Below, piece after piece: positions 36,424 to 45,457 of a stretch of 64,000 bases of DNA. The notes beneath the pieces were generated by a model. It did not search any database. It was not told the origin of the DNA and worked only from the letters and a program-made list of their open reading frames with translations. The stretch covers positions 46,528 to 110,527 of the forward strand of contig JARBUI010000010.1 in NCBI GenBank assembly GCA_029239755.1, written 5' to 3'. The DNA is from Clostridia bacterium (lineage in GTDB: Bacteria; Bacillota; Clostridia; Lachnospirales; Cellulosilyticaceae). Each line of letters begins with the position of its first letter. Within the stretch, counting starts at the first letter, position 1. The translations under genes and the position numbers were made by a program.

Positions 36424-37740
36424 ATGCCCAAAATTTGTTTTTTAGGAGCTGGAAGTACCATTTTTGCAAAGAATGTATTAGGTGATTGTATCTATACGGC
36501 GGAGATAAAGGATATAGACATTGTTCTGCATGATATTGATGCAAAAAGGCTGGAAGAATCAAGAGTTCTTATAAGCAGCATTATCAAAACTTCAGGGCGG
36601 CAGGATGTAAAAATATCCTGTGACTTAAATAGAAAAGAAGCTTTGAGAGGTTCGCATTATGTAGTGAATGCGGTACAGGTAGGAGGATATGATCCTTGTA
36701 CTATTACAGATTTTGAGGTGCCTAAAAAGTATGGACTTAGACAAACGATAGCTGATACGCTGGGGATAGGAGGAATCTTTAGAGCGCTCCGGACTATCCC
36801 TGTTATGAAGGCATTTGCAGATGACATGGAGGAAGTATGCCCGAATGCACTTCTTCTTAATTATACTAACCCTATGGGGATGCTGACTGGGTATATGCAA
36901 AGGCATACTTCGATTAAGACAATAGGGCTTTGTCATAGTGTGCAGGACTGTGCGGCTAGACTTTTAAAAGATGTTGATATGACTGAGTACATAGACAAAA
37001 GCAAATGGGAAATAGCAGGGATTAACCATCAGGCATGGCTCCTTAAAATCACAGACCTTGAAGGAAATGATTTATACCCGGAGATTAAGAGGCGTGCTTT
37101 ATCAAGCGATATGAATGAGTTTAAGAAGACTGATTTAGTAAGACTTGATATGATGCAGAAGTTTGGTTATTACATCACAGAATCCTCAGAGCATTTAAGT
37201 GAGTATACACCATGGTACATTAAACCCCGGTATCCAGATCTTATTGAAAGATTCAATATTCCTTTAGATGAATACCCAAGACGATGTATTGAGCAGATTG
37301 AAAATTGGAGTAAAACGCAAAAAGAACTTATGGATGATAAAAAAATTGAACATGAAAAGACTTATGAATTTGCCTCTTATATCATAAAAGCAATGGAGAC
37401 AGATACCCCTTTTAGGGTACATGGAAATGTCCTAAATACTGGGCTTATTACTAACTTGCCTCAAAATGCCTGTGTAGAAGTACCTTGTCTTATTGATAGG
37501 AATGGCATTAATCCTTGCTATGTGGGAGAATTACCAGAACAGTGTGCCGCCATTAACAGAACCAATATTAACGTACAGCTTTTAACAATAGAAGCAGCAG
37601 CAACCCTTAAGAAAGAAATTATTTATATGGCAGCTATGTTAGATCCGCATACAGCAGCTGAGCTCTCAATGGATGACATTATTAGTATGTGTGATGACTT
37701 AATAGAAGCACATGGAGAATGGCTGCCTAAATATCATTAA
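36424..37740 (+). CDS. GH4 family glycosidase (alpha-galactosidase MelA-like)
   Basis: NAD- and Mn-dependent glycosidase of 438 residues working by redox-elimination in the cytoplasm. N-terminal NAD-binding FLGAGSTIFAKNVLGD is very close to MelA-type enzymes. The metal site cysteine/histidine are in GLCHSVQ and GINHQAWLL, and YTNPMGML is also typical. Alpha-galactosidase is most likely; alpha-glucuronidase of the same family is an alternative. The ribosome site is AAGGAGG. The divergent AraC regulator is of the MsmR type, which supports an alpha-galactoside role. Monocistronic. Confidence 0.92.
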   Translation: MPKICFLGAGSTIFAKNVLGDCIYTAEIKDIDIVLHDIDAKRLEESRVLISSIIKTSGRQDVKISCDLNRKEALRGSHYVVNAVQVGGYDPCTITDFEVPKKYGLRQTIADTLGIGGIFRALRTIPVMKAFADDMEEVCPNALLLNYTNPMGMLTGYMQRHTSIKTIGLCHSVQDCAARLLKDVDMTEYIDKSKWEIAGINHQAWLLKITDLEGNDLYPEIKRRALSSDMNEFKKTDLVRLDMMQKFGYYITESSEHLSEYTPWYIKPRYPDLIERFNIPLDEYPRRCIEQIENWSKTQKELMDDKKIEHEKTYEFASYIIKAMETDTPFRVHGNVLNTGLITNLPQNACVEVPCLIDRNGINPCYVGELPEQCAAINRTNINVQLLTIEAAATLKKEIIYMAAMLDPHTAAELSMDDIISMCDDLIEAHGEWLPKYH

Positions 37741-37772
37741 TTAAGCATTAAGTGTAAGAGTTAATATAATCT

Positions 37773-37813
37773 AAAAGAACTCGGAATTCCTAGAATTTCA
37801 AGTTCTTTTTTTG
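37773..37813 (+). terminator. Terminator of the GH4 gene
   Basis: AAAAGAACT pairs with AGTTCTTTT around an AT-rich inner loop, then a run of T. The rest of the gap to 38092 is AT-rich leader DNA with the promoter below. Confidence 0.75.
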
Positions 37814-37962
37814 TTAAGTCTATAAAAAACACATAATCGATAGAGGGCTGTATAGTCATTTAAACTTTTTAATATGAAATAAATGAAATGAAAAATAGAA
37901 GCATAAATGCAGTTTGTGAATGGTTAGTAAAGACAATAAAAAAACAAAGAAATCTTATAGTC

Positions 37963-37999
37963 TTTGCCAATAGTTTTTAAAAGTAGAATCTCATATAAT
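37963..37999 (+). promoter_or_regulatory. Glucarate-regulon promoter 1: TTTGCCAATAG box and TATAAT
   Basis: The box TTTGCCAATAG (37963-37973) lies 31 nt upstream of TATAAT (37994-37999). No TTGACA-like -35 is present, so an activator at the box is expected. Box and spacing recur at 41681 and 44128. Drives the DapA-like and PPC genes. Confidence 0.65.
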
Positions 38000-38092
38000 G
38001 CAACTAAGTGGTTCATGAAAACTTGAATCTTAGATAGTTATTGTGAAAATTTGAATTATAAAACTAGAATAACAGAAAGTAAGGTGACTTAT

Positions 38093-38983
38093 ATGAGTTT
38101 TATTCCAAAAGGCATTATTCCGCCAATTATTACGCCTTTAACTGATGATGGACAAGTAAATGAGAAAGTTCTTAGGCAATTAATTAATCATTTCATAGAT
38201 TCAGGGGTGCATGGCCTATTTCCTTTGGGTACAACAGGAGAGTTCTATGCTTTTGATAATGGTGAATATAAAAGAATTCTTGAGATCACCATGGATGAGA
38301 CAAAAGGACGTGTTCCGGTATATGGTGGGGCTAATCATATCACGACCAGAGGTGTTATTGAACTTGTAAAAATATGTGAAGAAGTAGGAGTTGACGCGGT
38401 TTCAGTTTTAACGCCAATGTTTGTATCACAAACGCAGGATGAATTATATGCTTATTTTGAAACCATTGCAAAAAGCACTACGCTGCCTATTATTATGTAT
38501 AACAATAAGCCTAAAACAAATGTAACCATTGAACCGTCTACAGTTGCCAGGTTAAGTGAAATTGAAAATATTGTAGCTGTCAAGGATAGTACAGGAGATA
38601 TGACAAATGCAGCAGAATATATTAGGTTAACTCGTCATAATAATAACTTTCATGTATTGATGGGAAGAGATACCCTTATTTACGCTGGGTTATGCTATGG
38701 GGCAACAGGTGCGATCGCATCTTGTGCTAATGTGGCACCTAAGGCTGCAGTAGATATTTACAATAAGTATATAGCAGGTGATTTGAAAGGGTCTTTAGAT
38801 GCACAATATGCTTTTGCGCCACTTCGTATTGCTTGTAATATGGGAACTTTTCCGGCTGTAATTAAAGAAGGACTCATGCAGCAAGGGTTTGAAGTTGGAA
38901 AATGTCTTGAACCTATTGCAGAGCTTTCGGCAGATCAAAAAGAAAAATTAAATCATATCTTAAGACAAATGGGATTGGTATAG
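38093..38983 (+). CDS. DapA-superfamily aldolase/dehydratase, probable 5-keto-4-deoxyglucarate enzyme
   Basis: TIM-barrel lyase of 296 residues with the canonical LGTTGEF loop, tyrosine in IMYNNKP and the Schiff-base lysine in VAVKDSTGD. Its promoter carries the same box as the glucarate genes downstream. The window has glucarate and galactarate dehydratases, tartronate semialdehyde reductase and glycerate kinase but no GarL-type aldolase. I therefore infer that this enzyme splits 5-keto-4-deoxyglucarate to pyruvate and tartronate semialdehyde. A KdgD-type dehydratase is the alternative. ATG 38093 follows AAGGTGA by 6 nt; the longer frame has no site. Confidence 0.85.
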   Translation: MSFIPKGIIPPIITPLTDDGQVNEKVLRQLINHFIDSGVHGLFPLGTTGEFYAFDNGEYKRILEITMDETKGRVPVYGGANHITTRGVIELVKICEEVGVDAVSVLTPMFVSQTQDELYAYFETIAKSTTLPIIMYNNKPKTNVTIEPSTVARLSEIENIVAVKDSTGDMTNAAEYIRLTRHNNNFHVLMGRDTLIYAGLCYGATGAIASCANVAPKAAVDIYNKYIAGDLKGSLDAQYAFAPLRIACNMGTFPAVIKEGLMQQGFEVGKCLEPIAELSADQKEKLNHILRQMGLV

Positions 38984-39034
38984 AAATCGTTCTAAAATCG
39001 AAGGCATAGAATGCTCTTGTAAAGGAGGGAAAGT

Positions 39035-39457
39035 ATGTTCTATAAAGTATGTGGTGATACGATTGTTATAAGACTTGAAAAAAATGAGGATGTGGTGCAG
39101 TCAATTGAAGCAGTATGTAAAAAAGAAAATGTGACTTTAGGCTATGTTACAGGAATCGGTGCTGTTAACCATGTTGTCATGGGATTGTTTGCTGTGGAAG
39201 AAAAGAAGTATTATACCAGACAATATGATGGAGATTTTGAGATATCAGCCCTTGTGGGCAATATAACCACACAAAATGGAGACATATATTCCCATCTGCA
39301 TATTACGATTACAAACACAGTCGAAGAAACAGTTTATGGCGGCCATTTGAATCAAGCGATTGTAAGTGCAACTGCTGAAATTTTTATTCGAATTCTAGAA
39401 AGTACAGTAGAAAGAATATTCGATGAAACAATTGGACTTAACATGATGCAGTTATAA
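39035..39457 (+). CDS. PPC/DUF296 domain protein
   Basis: Single-domain protein of 140 residues of the PPC (DUF296) family, which is found attached to AT-hooks in plants and alone in bacteria, usually as a trimer. Family features: IEAVCKKENVTLGYVTGIGAV, the histidines in YSHLHITI that can bind a metal, and GGHLNQAIVSATAEIFI. Bacterial function is unknown; DNA binding is not shown. It follows the aldolase gene by 51 nt and shares its promoter, so it belongs to the glucarate regulon by position. Ribosome site AAAGGAGGG. Confidence 0.9.
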   Translation: MFYKVCGDTIVIRLEKNEDVVQSIEAVCKKENVTLGYVTGIGAVNHVVMGLFAVEEKKYYTRQYDGDFEISALVGNITTQNGDIYSHLHITITNTVEETVYGGHLNQAIVSATAEIFIRILESTVERIFDETIGLNMMQL

Positions 39458-39510
39458 TAGGATTTTGTCTGAAAGCTTTAGAATAAATAATGATTAAAAG
39501 AATAAAATAG

Positions 39511-39555
39511 GACTAAAAAGGCTGCTTTGAAGATTTCAAGGCAGCCTTTTTAGTA
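39511..39555 (+). terminator. Terminator between the PPC gene and the regulator
   Basis: CTAAAAAGGCTGC and GCAGCCTTTTTAG pair perfectly; the stem includes further pairing around the small loop. Confidence 0.88.
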
Positions 39556-39638
39556 AGACGAAACTAGAGAGATATACAATCTGTCAAAACAAGGATACAA
39601 TATGAGATAAAGAATTCATGGGAGAAAGGAGTAATGGA

Positions 39639-41552
39639 ATGAAAAACGTTGCATTTATAGTTCCAAAAAATGAAATGCTTATACAAGCAGAAGAAGTAAT
39701 TAAAGAAGAAGGCCTAGATGTCCATACTTTGAAAGTTGTTAAAACAACAGAGGTAGTTAATGAAGCAAGGAAGGTTATTGCTGATGGGGTAGACCTTATT
39801 GTAGCAAGAGGGCTGCAGGCGTCTTTAATTAAAAGATATACCAACGTACCGGTAGTAGAAATTTGTTTAACGAGTCAAGAAATTGGCAGGCTTATAGTAA
39901 AAGCAAAACAAATATTACAGAAGCCAAAGCCTAGAATCGGTATTGTTGGTTTTCCTAATATGTTTTGTGATATGACTTATTTTAATGAAATTTTTGATAT
40001 AGAGCTTCATCAATACTTAATCGAGGAAAGTGATGAAACACAGAAGGCTATTAATAAAGCTGTTGAAGACAAAATAGAATTATTAATTGGCGGAGATATT
40101 ACAGTTGTTACAGCCAATATTGTAGGCATTCCGGCACTATTCTTAGAATCTACAAAGGACTCTATCAGACAAGCTGCTCAAATAGCCAAAAATATGAATT
40201 ATGCCAGAGAGGTTGAAAAGAAGCATAATGCGCATATGGAGGCTCTTTTGGGATATTCTTTTAGCGGCATATTAAAGCTCAATCAAAGTGGGGTAGTTAC
40301 AGTAGCTAATCGTGTGATAGAAGAAATATTAGGGAAAAAATCTGAAGATATTATAGGTAAAAATATTCAGCATGTACTAGAAGAGGTGGATTTCGATAGT
40401 ATAGAGAGTGTTTTAAAATCTGAGAAAGAAAGTTATTCTTCATTTTTGAGGATTAATAATGTTGCACTCATTATCATGGCAGTACCAATCAAAGTAGACA
40501 ATGAAGTAGAAGGAGCCATTATATCCTGTCATAAGGTGCAAAAGTTAGAGCAAATGGAATCACAGGCCCTGCGGGAAATGTATCTTCATGGGTATGTAGC
40601 GCAAAGCAACTTTACCCAAGTCTTAAGAAAGTCTAAAGAAATGAAGGAAATAATAGAGCTTGCTAAGTTGTTTGCACAGACAAAAAATCCGGTTCTGATT
40701 TATGGAGAAGTAGGCACCGAAAAAGAACTCTTTGCACAAAGTATCCATAATAATAGTGTCAGAAAAAATGCACCTTTTATATCTATCAATTGTAATGGAA
40801 TGAGTGAAGAGATGCAGACCATAGTATTATTTGGAAATAATTATACTGATAATGGGACAGAGAAACAAAAGGGTGCTCTAGAGATAGGTAATTATGGAAC
40901 AGTTTTAATTCATGAAATTGAACAGCTCACAATGCATTGTCAATATCGCTTATTTAAGGCTATCAAATACAAAACACTTATTCAAAATGATATTGAAAAA
41001 ACTTTAACTTTGGATGTAAAAGTAATAGCAACAAGCAGAAGAAATTTATCTGTTCTTGTTAAAAAAGGACTTTTCAGAGAAGACTTGTATTATGCTTTAA
41101 ATGCGCTATCTTTTGAGATTCCACCTTTAAGAAAAACACAAGATGACATTGAGGTTTTATTAAACGAATATATAAAAGCGTATTCTTCGCAGTATGAAAG
41201 GTATGTTGTTTTAACTGCTGGTGCAAGAAAAATGATTTGTGAATATCAGTGGGAAGGTAATTTAATTCAACTTGAAAGTTTTTGCGAACGCATGGTGCTT
41301 ACTGCTTCAAGACGGACAGTAGATGAGAATTTTGTTCGCTATTTACTAGGACAGTTGTATCCTGTTATTCGTCAGATAAAAGATCAAGAGAAGGTAGTAG
41401 TGTATAAAGCACCGGAAGCCGCACTCATAGCAGAATTATTAGAAAAACATAACGGAAATCGTGAACTTGTAGCACAAGAATTAAATATTAGTAAAACTAC
41501 CTTGTGGCGGCATATGAAAAAATATGGGGTATCTAATAAATATGATATATAG
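39639..41552 (+). CDS. PrpR_N/PAS/AAA+/Fis regulator with degenerate sigma54-interaction domain
   Basis: Regulator of 637 residues laid out as a sigma54 activator: PrpR_N sensor (about 1-190), PAS (about 200-300), AAA+ (about 330-560) and a Fis-type helix-turn-helix (NRELVAQELNISKTTLWRH) at the end. The AAA+ core is altered: Walker A is GEVGTEKE (usual GESGTGKE), Walker B is LIHEIEQ (usual FLDEIGE, so Asp to His), and the GAFTGA loop that touches sigma54 is absent (GNNYTDNGTEKQ lies there). FREDLYYALN is kept. It probably no longer acts through sigma54; it may be a sigma70-type activator, as TyrR is. It lies inside the glucarate block, the likely target. ATG 39639 follows AAAGGAG. Confidence 0.88.
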   Translation: MKNVAFIVPKNEMLIQAEEVIKEEGLDVHTLKVVKTTEVVNEARKVIADGVDLIVARGLQASLIKRYTNVPVVEICLTSQEIGRLIVKAKQILQKPKPRIGIVGFPNMFCDMTYFNEIFDIELHQYLIEESDETQKAINKAVEDKIELLIGGDITVVTANIVGIPALFLESTKDSIRQAAQIAKNMNYAREVEKKHNAHMEALLGYSFSGILKLNQSGVVTVANRVIEEILGKKSEDIIGKNIQHVLEEVDFDSIESVLKSEKESYSSFLRINNVALIIMAVPIKVDNEVEGAIISCHKVQKLEQMESQALREMYLHGYVAQSNFTQVLRKSKEMKEIIELAKLFAQTKNPVLIYGEVGTEKELFAQSIHNNSVRKNAPFISINCNGMSEEMQTIVLFGNNYTDNGTEKQKGALEIGNYGTVLIHEIEQLTMHCQYRLFKAIKYKTLIQNDIEKTLTLDVKVIATSRRNLSVLVKKGLFREDLYYALNALSFEIPPLRKTQDDIEVLLNEYIKAYSSQYERYVVLTAGARKMICEYQWEGNLIQLESFCERMVLTASRRTVDENFVRYLLGQLYPVIRQIKDQEKVVVYKAPEAALIAELLEKHNGNRELVAQELNISKTTLWRHMKKYGVSNKYDI

Positions 41553-41680
41553 CATCTGATGCAATGAATGAGTATGAGTAAAAATGATAAAAGCAATAAT
41601 GGAAACGAAAATAGAAATGTTTATTTCATAATCTGAAAGAATGTGTGAAAGATTTAAAAAACGCATAGAAGTTCATGGTG

Positions 41681-41718
41681 TTTGCCAATTGAAAGCAAAA
41701 GGTCCATTTTCGTATAAT
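41681..41718 (+). promoter_or_regulatory. Glucarate-regulon promoter 2: TTTGCCAATTG box and TATAAT
   Basis: Box TTTGCCAATTG (41681-41691) lies 32 nt before TATAAT (41713-41718). AGTTCAT lies 11 nt upstream of the box, as it does at promoter 3. Drives garR and the glucarate dehydratase gene. Confidence 0.7.
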
Positions 41719-41728
41719 AAGGTTGCGA

Positions 41729-41780
41729 GCATAAACATGCGATTATGCACAAACATGTGATTGTGAGCAAATATGATTTT
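41729..41780 (+). repeat. Three tandem imperfect 18-nt repeats in the garR leader
   Basis: GCATAAACATGCGATTAT, GCACAAACATGTGATTGT and GAGCAAATATGATTTT follow each other directly, between the -10 box and the ribosome site. They lie in the transcribed leader. Confidence 0.75.
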
Positions 41781-41796
41781 AAAGGAGATTACAACC

Positions 41797-42681
41797 ATGA
41801 AAGTTGGGTTTATCGGTTTAGGCATTATGGGAAAACCCATGAGCAAAAACTTATTAAAAGCAGGTTATGAAATAGTTGTCAGAGACTTTAATAAAGAGGC
41901 TGTTGCAGAAGTAGTTGCAGCGGGGGCGAAGGAAGCCGGCAGCCCAGCCGAAGTTGCAGCAGAGTCTGATGTTGTTATTACAATGTTACCAAATTCACCA
42001 CATGTTAAAGAAGTTGTCTGCGGAGAAAATGGAGTGCTTGAAGGAGCAAAAGAGGGACTCATTCTTGTAGATATGAGCAGTATTGCCCCACTTGCTTCTC
42101 AAGAAATAGAAAAAGCTTGCGTGAAAAAAGGCGTAAAGATGCTAGATGCACCTGTCAGCGGAGGCGAGCCTAAAGCAATTGATGGTTCACTTTCTATCAT
42201 GGTTGGAGGAGATAAACAAGTTTTTGAACAGGTTTATGATCTATTAATGGCTATGGGGGCATCAGCAGTTCACTGTGGTCAGATAGGAGCTGGTAATACA
42301 ACTAAACTTGCTAATCAAGTTGTTGTAGCACTTAATATTGCTGCAGTATCAGAAGCATTTATGCTCGCTGCTAAAGCAGGCGTAGATCCACAGCTTGTAT
42401 TTGAAGCGATTAAAGGCGGACTTGCAGGAAGTACGGTTATGAATGCAAAAGCACCTATGATCATGGATGGAAATTTCAAACCAGGATTTAAGATCGATTT
42501 ACACATTAAAGATTTAAATAATGCACTTGATACGGGTCATGATGTAGGCGCACATTTGCCAATGACAGCTATGGTCATGGAAATGCTTCAGACACTTCGT
42601 GCTGATGGATGTGGTCAAGATGATCATAGTGCTATTGCAAAATACTATGAAAAGATTACTGGTACAACTATAAAAAAATAA
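41797..42681 (+). CDS. garR: Tartronate semialdehyde reductase (2-hydroxy-3-oxopropionate reductase)
   Basis: NAD(P)H-dependent beta-hydroxyacid dehydrogenase of 294 residues that reduces tartronate semialdehyde to D-glycerate. N-terminal MKVGFIGLGIMGKPMSKNLL (Rossmann), DAPVSGGEPKAIDGSLSIMV (substrate-binding), and the catalytic lysine in GAGNTTKLANQ. Closest in pattern to GarR/GlxR; 3-hydroxyisobutyrate dehydrogenase is the alternative, but the neighbours (glucarate dehydratase, glycerate kinase) fit GarR. ATG 41797 follows AAAGGAGA; an upstream in-frame ATG precedes that site. Confidence 0.92.
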   Translation: MKVGFIGLGIMGKPMSKNLLKAGYEIVVRDFNKEAVAEVVAAGAKEAGSPAEVAAESDVVITMLPNSPHVKEVVCGENGVLEGAKEGLILVDMSSIAPLASQEIEKACVKKGVKMLDAPVSGGEPKAIDGSLSIMVGGDKQVFEQVYDLLMAMGASAVHCGQIGAGNTTKLANQVVVALNIAAVSEAFMLAAKAGVDPQLVFEAIKGGLAGSTVMNAKAPMIMDGNFKPGFKIDLHIKDLNNALDTGHDVGAHLPMTAMVMEMLQTLRADGCGQDDHSAIAKYYEKITGTTIKK

Positions 42682-42696
42682 GAAGGATGTGAAGAG

Positions 42697-44025
42697 ATGG
42701 CACCGATTGTTGCAGAAATGAAAGTCTACCCGGTAGCAGGTAAAGATAGTATGCTTCTTAATCTGAGCGGAGCACATGCACCCTACTTTACACGTAATAT
42801 TGTTATCTTAAAAGATGACCAAGGAAATATAGGTGTCGGTGAAGTGCCAGGCGGACAAGCAATTACTAAAACGCTTGAAGATGCTAAAGAGCTTGTCATT
42901 GGACAATCAATAGGTAATTATAAAAATGTATTAAACACTGTTCGTAATCAGTTCTCTGATAGAGATGGAGATGCAGGACGTGGGCTTCAAACCTTTGACC
43001 TTCGTACCACTGTGCATGTTGTTACTGCGATAGAGGCTGCAATGTTAGACCTTCTTGGTAAGCACCTAGGTGTACCGGTAGCTGCGCTTTTAGGTGAAGG
43101 GATGCAAAGAGAGGCAGTTAAAGTATTAGGCTATCTATTTTATATAGCAGATCGTAAAAAAACTGATCTTGATTACTACTCAGATCAAAATAATGACAAC
43201 GAATGGTACCGTATTCGCCATGAGGAAGCTATGACACCAGAAAGCATAGTTAAACTAGCAGAAGCTTCGAAAGCAAAGTATGGATTTAATGATTTTAAAC
43301 TCAAGGGGGGCGTGCTTGAGGGCAAAGAAGAAATTAAAGCTATTAAAGCACTTAAAGAAAGATTTCCGGATGCGCGTATTACGCTGGATCCAAATGGCGG
43401 CTGGCTTCTTAAAGATGCTATCGAATTATGTAAAGATATGCATGGCATATTAACTTACTGCGAAGATCCATGTGGTGCAGAAAAGGAATACTCAGGACGT
43501 GAAATTCTTGCTGAGTTCAGACGTGCAACAGGGCTTCCAACTGCAACTAATATGATTGCAACGGATTGGAGACAAATGAGTCATTCTGTAGCGCTTCAAT
43601 CTGTAGATATTCCACTTGCTGATCCACACTTCTGGACGATGGAAGGATCGGTTCGTGTAGGACAAATGTGCAATGAATTTGGTCTTACATGGGGTTCTCA
43701 TTCTAATAACCATTTTGATGTTTCACTTGCGATGTTTACCCATGTAGCAGCTGCTGTGCCGGGGAATATCACTGCAATAGATACTCACTGGATATGGCAG
43801 GAAGGTATCGAACGTTTGACAAAAGAGCCTATGCAGATTAAAGATGGTATGATTACTGTACCAAAAAAACCAGGTTTAGGCATTGATGTTGATATGGAGC
43901 AAATAGAAAAAGCACATCAAGTTTATCTTGAGAATTGCCTTGGGGCAAGAGATGACAGCATTGGTATGCAGTATTTGGTGCCTGGCTGGAAGTTTGATCC
44001 TAAACGACCTTGTCTAGTTAGGTAA
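42697..44025 (+). CDS. gudD: Glucarate dehydratase
   Basis: Enolase-superfamily dehydratase of 442 residues, making 5-keto-4-deoxy-D-glucarate from D-glucarate. Typical glucarate dehydratase parts: [40 protein letters not shown] with the KxK catalytic lysine, metal ligands in LDPNGGW, CEDPCG and ATNMIATDW, and the His/Asp dyad region [20 protein letters not shown]. Full length. It lies 15 nt after garR and is co-transcribed. Ribosome site AAGGATGTG. Confidence 0.95.
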   Translation: MAPIVAEMKVYPVAGKDSMLLNLSGAHAPYFTRNIVILKDDQGNIGVGEVPGGQAITKTLEDAKELVIGQSIGNYKNVLNTVRNQFSDRDGDAGRGLQTFDLRTTVHVVTAIEAAMLDLLGKHLGVPVAALLGEGMQREAVKVLGYLFYIADRKKTDLDYYSDQNNDNEWYRIRHEEAMTPESIVKLAEASKAKYGFNDFKLKGGVLEGKEEIKAIKALKERFPDARITLDPNGGWLLKDAIELCKDMHGILTYCEDPCGAEKEYSGREILAEFRRATGLPTATNMIATDWRQMSHSVALQSVDIPLADPHFWTMEGSVRVGQMCNEFGLTWGSHSNNHFDVSLAMFTHVAAAVPGNITAIDTHWIWQEGIERLTKEPMQIKDGMITVPKKPGLGIDVDMEQIEKAHQVYLENCLGARDDSIGMQYLVPGWKFDPKRPCLVR

Positions 44026-44127
44026 GTATTAAGTTCGTTGAGTGAATGAAATAAATTATGAAATAAAGATTTCAAAAAAAGAAAGGTTAGCAAATGTACA
44101 ACAGATAGAGCTATATAGTTCATTCCT

Positions 44128-44164
44128 TTTGTCAATTGTAGCCTGCACGAAACTTCACTATAAT
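44128..44164 (+). promoter_or_regulatory. Glucarate-regulon promoter 3: TTTGTCAATTG box and TATAAT
   Basis: Box TTTGTCAATTG (44128-44138) lies 31 nt before TATAAT (44159-44164), the same layout as the promoters at 37963 and 41681. Drives the TctCBA transporter genes and probably those beyond. Confidence 0.68.
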
Positions 44165-44247
44165 GAGATTACAAGTTAACTAGTACACATATAAAAGGTT
44201 TTGAGAGAAGAAATACATCCAATAATATTAAGAAAAGGGGAATTGAA

Positions 44248-45351
44248 ATGAAAATGAAAAAGTTATTATCCCTCGGTATGGCTATGGTTTTAGGTTTAGG
44301 TGCATTAACTGGCTGCGCTGGTACAAAGACTTCTGAGCAAGCTCCAGCTGCTTCTGAGGCATCAGATGCTTCTGCTGATAAAGGTGGATCAGAAAAATCT
44401 TCAGCATTTGATAAAAAGAGAGTACGTGTAGTAATAGGTTCTACCTCTACTTCAGGGGATTCCTTTATGGTTGCGGATACAGTAACACGTTTTTTATCAA
44501 AAGAGTTAAACTTTAATGGTAAAGTTGATGCTGTAGGTGCAGCAGCTGCGTTAGATGCGATAAAATCAGGAAAAGGTGATGGATCAACAATTATGATCTT
44601 CCACGATATGACTTATCTTGGGGTTGCCTTTGACGCATTTGATGAGACTTATGCATTAGAAAACATGGTTGTTGGACCACGAGTTGGGATTAATCCAGGG
44701 GCAGCCTTTGCAGCAAAAGCTGATGCACCATATAACACAATGAAAGAAATAGCAGAGTATCTTAAAGCAAATCCTGATCAAAAAGCTCGTGTTGCTGTTG
44801 AAGCAGGCGGGGTATCTCACATTGCCTTTATATCTTACTATGAATGGGTTAAAGAAAACTACGGTGAAGATGTTGCTAAACGTGTAGTTGTTATTGTTGG
44901 CGGGTCTACTGCTGAGAAATCTCAAATGCTTTGGGATGGTAACTGTGATGTAATCTTTGCAGACTACTCATCACTTAAACAATATACAGAAGAAGGCGTA
45001 GAAGCTAAGCTAAAAATGAAGTTTACAGGACTTCTTGATAAAATAGAAGGTGTAGATATTCCAACATTTGCAGATCAAGGTATTACTTTAAATGGCGAGC
45101 CTTTCTCTTTCTCAAAAGAATTCTTAATCTATTTACCTAAAGATACTCCACAGGAAATAGTAGACGAACTTGATGCAGCGGCTAAAAAAATCAGTGAAGA
45201 CCCAGCATTTGTTGAAGAAATGAAAAAGCTTACTTATGCTGCCGGCTATATGCCATCTGCAGAGGCAAAAGTTCATATATATCAAAAAAGAGATGCTTTA
45301 ACAGAATTAATTAATGAGGCACCTCCACTAGATGATCTTACTGTTCAATAA
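44248..45351 (+). CDS. Tripartite tricarboxylate transporter binding lipoprotein (TctC/Bug family)
   Basis: Extracellular binding protein of 367 residues with lipobox LTGC (Cys23) and a Ser/Ala linker. The family pattern is seen in RVVIGSTSTSGDSFMVADTV and EAGGVSHIAFISYYEWVKEN. It captures the carboxylate substrate for the TctB/TctA membrane pair that follows. Because the transporter sits under a glucarate-type promoter, glucarate or galactarate is the probable ligand rather than citrate. A hairpin after the gene may let it be made in excess. Confidence 0.92.
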   Translation: MKMKKLLSLGMAMVLGLGALTGCAGTKTSEQAPAASEASDASADKGGSEKSSAFDKKRVRVVIGSTSTSGDSFMVADTVTRFLSKELNFNGKVDAVGAAAALDAIKSGKGDGSTIMIFHDMTYLGVAFDAFDETYALENMVVGPRVGINPGAAFAAKADAPYNTMKEIAEYLKANPDQKARVAVEAGGVSHIAFISYYEWVKENYGEDVAKRVVVIVGGSTAEKSQMLWDGNCDVIFADYSSLKQYTEEGVEAKLKMKFTGLLDKIEGVDIPTFADQGITLNGEPFSFSKEFLIYLPKDTPQEIVDELDAAAKKISEDPAFVEEMKKLTYAAGYMPSAEAKVHIYQKRDALTELINEAPPLDDLTVQ

Positions 45352-45372
45352 TACTAAATAAGATTTACCATC

Positions 45373-45420
45373 AAAAAGTCGGAAATCCATCTTGATAGTT
45401 GAGGCTTTCCGGCTTTTTTT
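45373..45420 (+). terminator. Terminator-like hairpin after tctC
   Basis: AAAGTCGGAAA pairs with TTTCCGGCTTT (one G-U) around an 18-nt loop, with T-run. It sits inside the transport operon, so it is probably a partial stop that favours the binding protein. Confidence 0.75.
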
Positions 45421-45457
45421 ACAGGATATGACGATAAAGAAATAAGGAGGGTTACTC

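Noticed and set aside
41681..41718. Sigma54 -24/-12 promoter for the glucarate genes
   Set aside because: I looked for TGGCAC-N5-TTGCW near the three promoters because of the local regulator; only TTGCCAA with a TATAAT is present, which does not fit sigma54.
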